In this document: one piece after another, positions 4,907-5,566 of the stretch | Numbering within the stretch: the stretch's first letter is position 1 | Layout: each line of letters begins with the position of its first letter | NCBI GenBank assembly: GCA_045639045.1 | Contig: JAZUCI010000184.1 | Span: 1-5,566 of the forward strand | Length of the DNA: 5,566 nt | From: SIG402 sp045639045 | Lineage (GTDB): Bacteria > Bacillota > Clostridia > Christensenellales > Borkfalkiaceae | Reading direction: 5' to 3' | Notes under the pieces: generated by a model | What the model saw: the letters and a program-made list of their open reading frames with translations, nothing else | Databases searched by the model: none | Told to the model about the DNA's origin: nothing | Position numbers and translations under genes: made by a program

Positions 4907-5566
4907 TTATTTGTTGTTTTTTGCGTTTACGATTGCTTGCACCTTAATGGGCAAACCGTACAAGTTGATAAAGCCCTTGGAATCCGTTTGGTCGTAATCG
5001 CTTTCCCCAAAGGTTGCGATTTCTTCGCTGTACAGCGAATAGTCACTCCAAACGCCTGCGTTAATCATGTTACCCTTGTAAAGCTTTAAGCGAACTTTAC
5101 CCGTAACGTTTTCTTGCGTTTTATCAACGAAAGCGGCAAGCGCTTCGCGTAAGGGGGTGAACCATTGACCGTTGTAAACCAATTCACCGTAGGTGATAGC
5201 CAGTTTTTGCTTTTCGTGCATGGTCATTTTATCCAAGCACAAGGTTTCCAGTACGGAGTGCGCTTTGTATAAGATTGCGCCGCCAGGGGTTTCGTACACG
5301 CCGCGGCATTTCATACCAACCAAACGGTTTTCTACGATGTCAAGAAGGCCGATACCGTTTTTGCCGCCCAGTTCGTTTAACTTTAAGATGATGTTCTTCG
5401 CGCTCATCTTTTCGCCGTCAAGCGCAACGGGTACGCCCTTTACGAATTCCAATTCCACGTAGGTGGGCGCGTCGGGCGCCATAATGGGGGATACGCCCAT
5501 TTCTAAAAAGCCGGGCTTTTCGTATTGGGGTTCGTTACCCGTATCTTCCAAATCCAAGCCTTCGTG
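4907..5566 (-). CDS. argG: Argininosuccinate synthase, C-terminal part (5' end outside window)
   Basis: The C-terminal 219 or so residues of an enzyme normally about 400 long. It condenses citrulline with aspartate, using ATP, to argininosuccinate, the substrate of the ArgH encoded next. The frame is open to the window edge, where it reads HEGLDLED; the TTG at 5557 is internal, not a start. The hallmark is the stretch at about 5365-5279: GKNGIG, then IVENRLVGMK, then RGVYETPGG. The Glu of ENR and the Tyr of VYE are 12 residues apart, as are Glu258 and Tyr270 that bind citrulline in the Thermus enzyme (from memory). The block GKVRLKLYKGN and the ending GFINLYGLP are also typical of the tetramerising C-terminal region. 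No truncation or frameshift is seen in the visible part. The gene must have its promoter upstream, outside the window. The assignment is firm. Confidence 0.97.
   Translation of the reverse strand, partial: HEGLDLEDTGNEPQYEKPGFLEMGVSPIMAPDAPTYVELEFVKGVPVALDGEKMSAKNIILKLNELGGKNGIGLLDIVENRLVGMKCRGVYETPGGAILYKAHSVLETLCLDKMTMHEKQKLAITYGELVYNGQWFTPLREALAAFVDKTQENVTGKVRLKLYKGNMINAGVWSDYSLYSEEIATFGESDYDQTDSKGFINLYGLPIKVQAIVNAKNNK

Overview
The window looks like a chromosomal segment from a member of the Clostridia or a related Firmicutes lineage, possibly a gut commensal. This rests on AGG/GGAG-type ribosome binding sites, TTGACA/TATAGT promoter logic, several rho-independent terminators with T tracts, TAA stops throughout, and an ArgG reading SHEGLDLED-like at its visible edge. 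The finer taxonomy is a guess.

Layout. (1) Positions 1-2569, plus strand: the 3' end of a ComEC/Rec2-like metallo-beta-lactamase gene, then 3 bases later a complete gene for a cytoplasmic GH78 alpha-L-rhamnosidase-type glycosidase. The two look co-transcribed and end at a hairpin terminator at 2572-2615. (2) Positions 2667-3409, minus strand: a self-contained, AT-rich unit with its own strong sigma-A type promoter, a structured leader of about 160 bases, and one small gene for a protein with two TerB-like acidic helical segments. (3) Positions 3428-5566, minus strand: argG (3' part only) and argH, the last two steps of arginine synthesis from citrulline, separated by 54 bases that hold a GC-rich hairpin and closed by a clear terminator after argH.

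How they work together. ArgG joins citrulline and aspartate into argininosuccinate using ATP, and ArgH splits this into arginine and fumarate, so region 3 is an ordinary biosynthetic operon. The hydrolase and glycosidase share a transcript, but no common pathway is obvious. The small TerB-like gene has no functional partner in view.

The most interesting item is the leader at 3216-3374. Its predicted first nucleotide is the first base of a 13-bp perfect stem that continues into a second 15-bp helix, giving a long rod. It is followed by a hairpin that can form either as a terminator directly in front of the TerB-like gene's ribosome binding site or, alternatively, as an upstream antiterminator. 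I recognise no known riboswitch class in it. No rRNA, tRNA, CRISPR array, insertion sequence or origin was seen.
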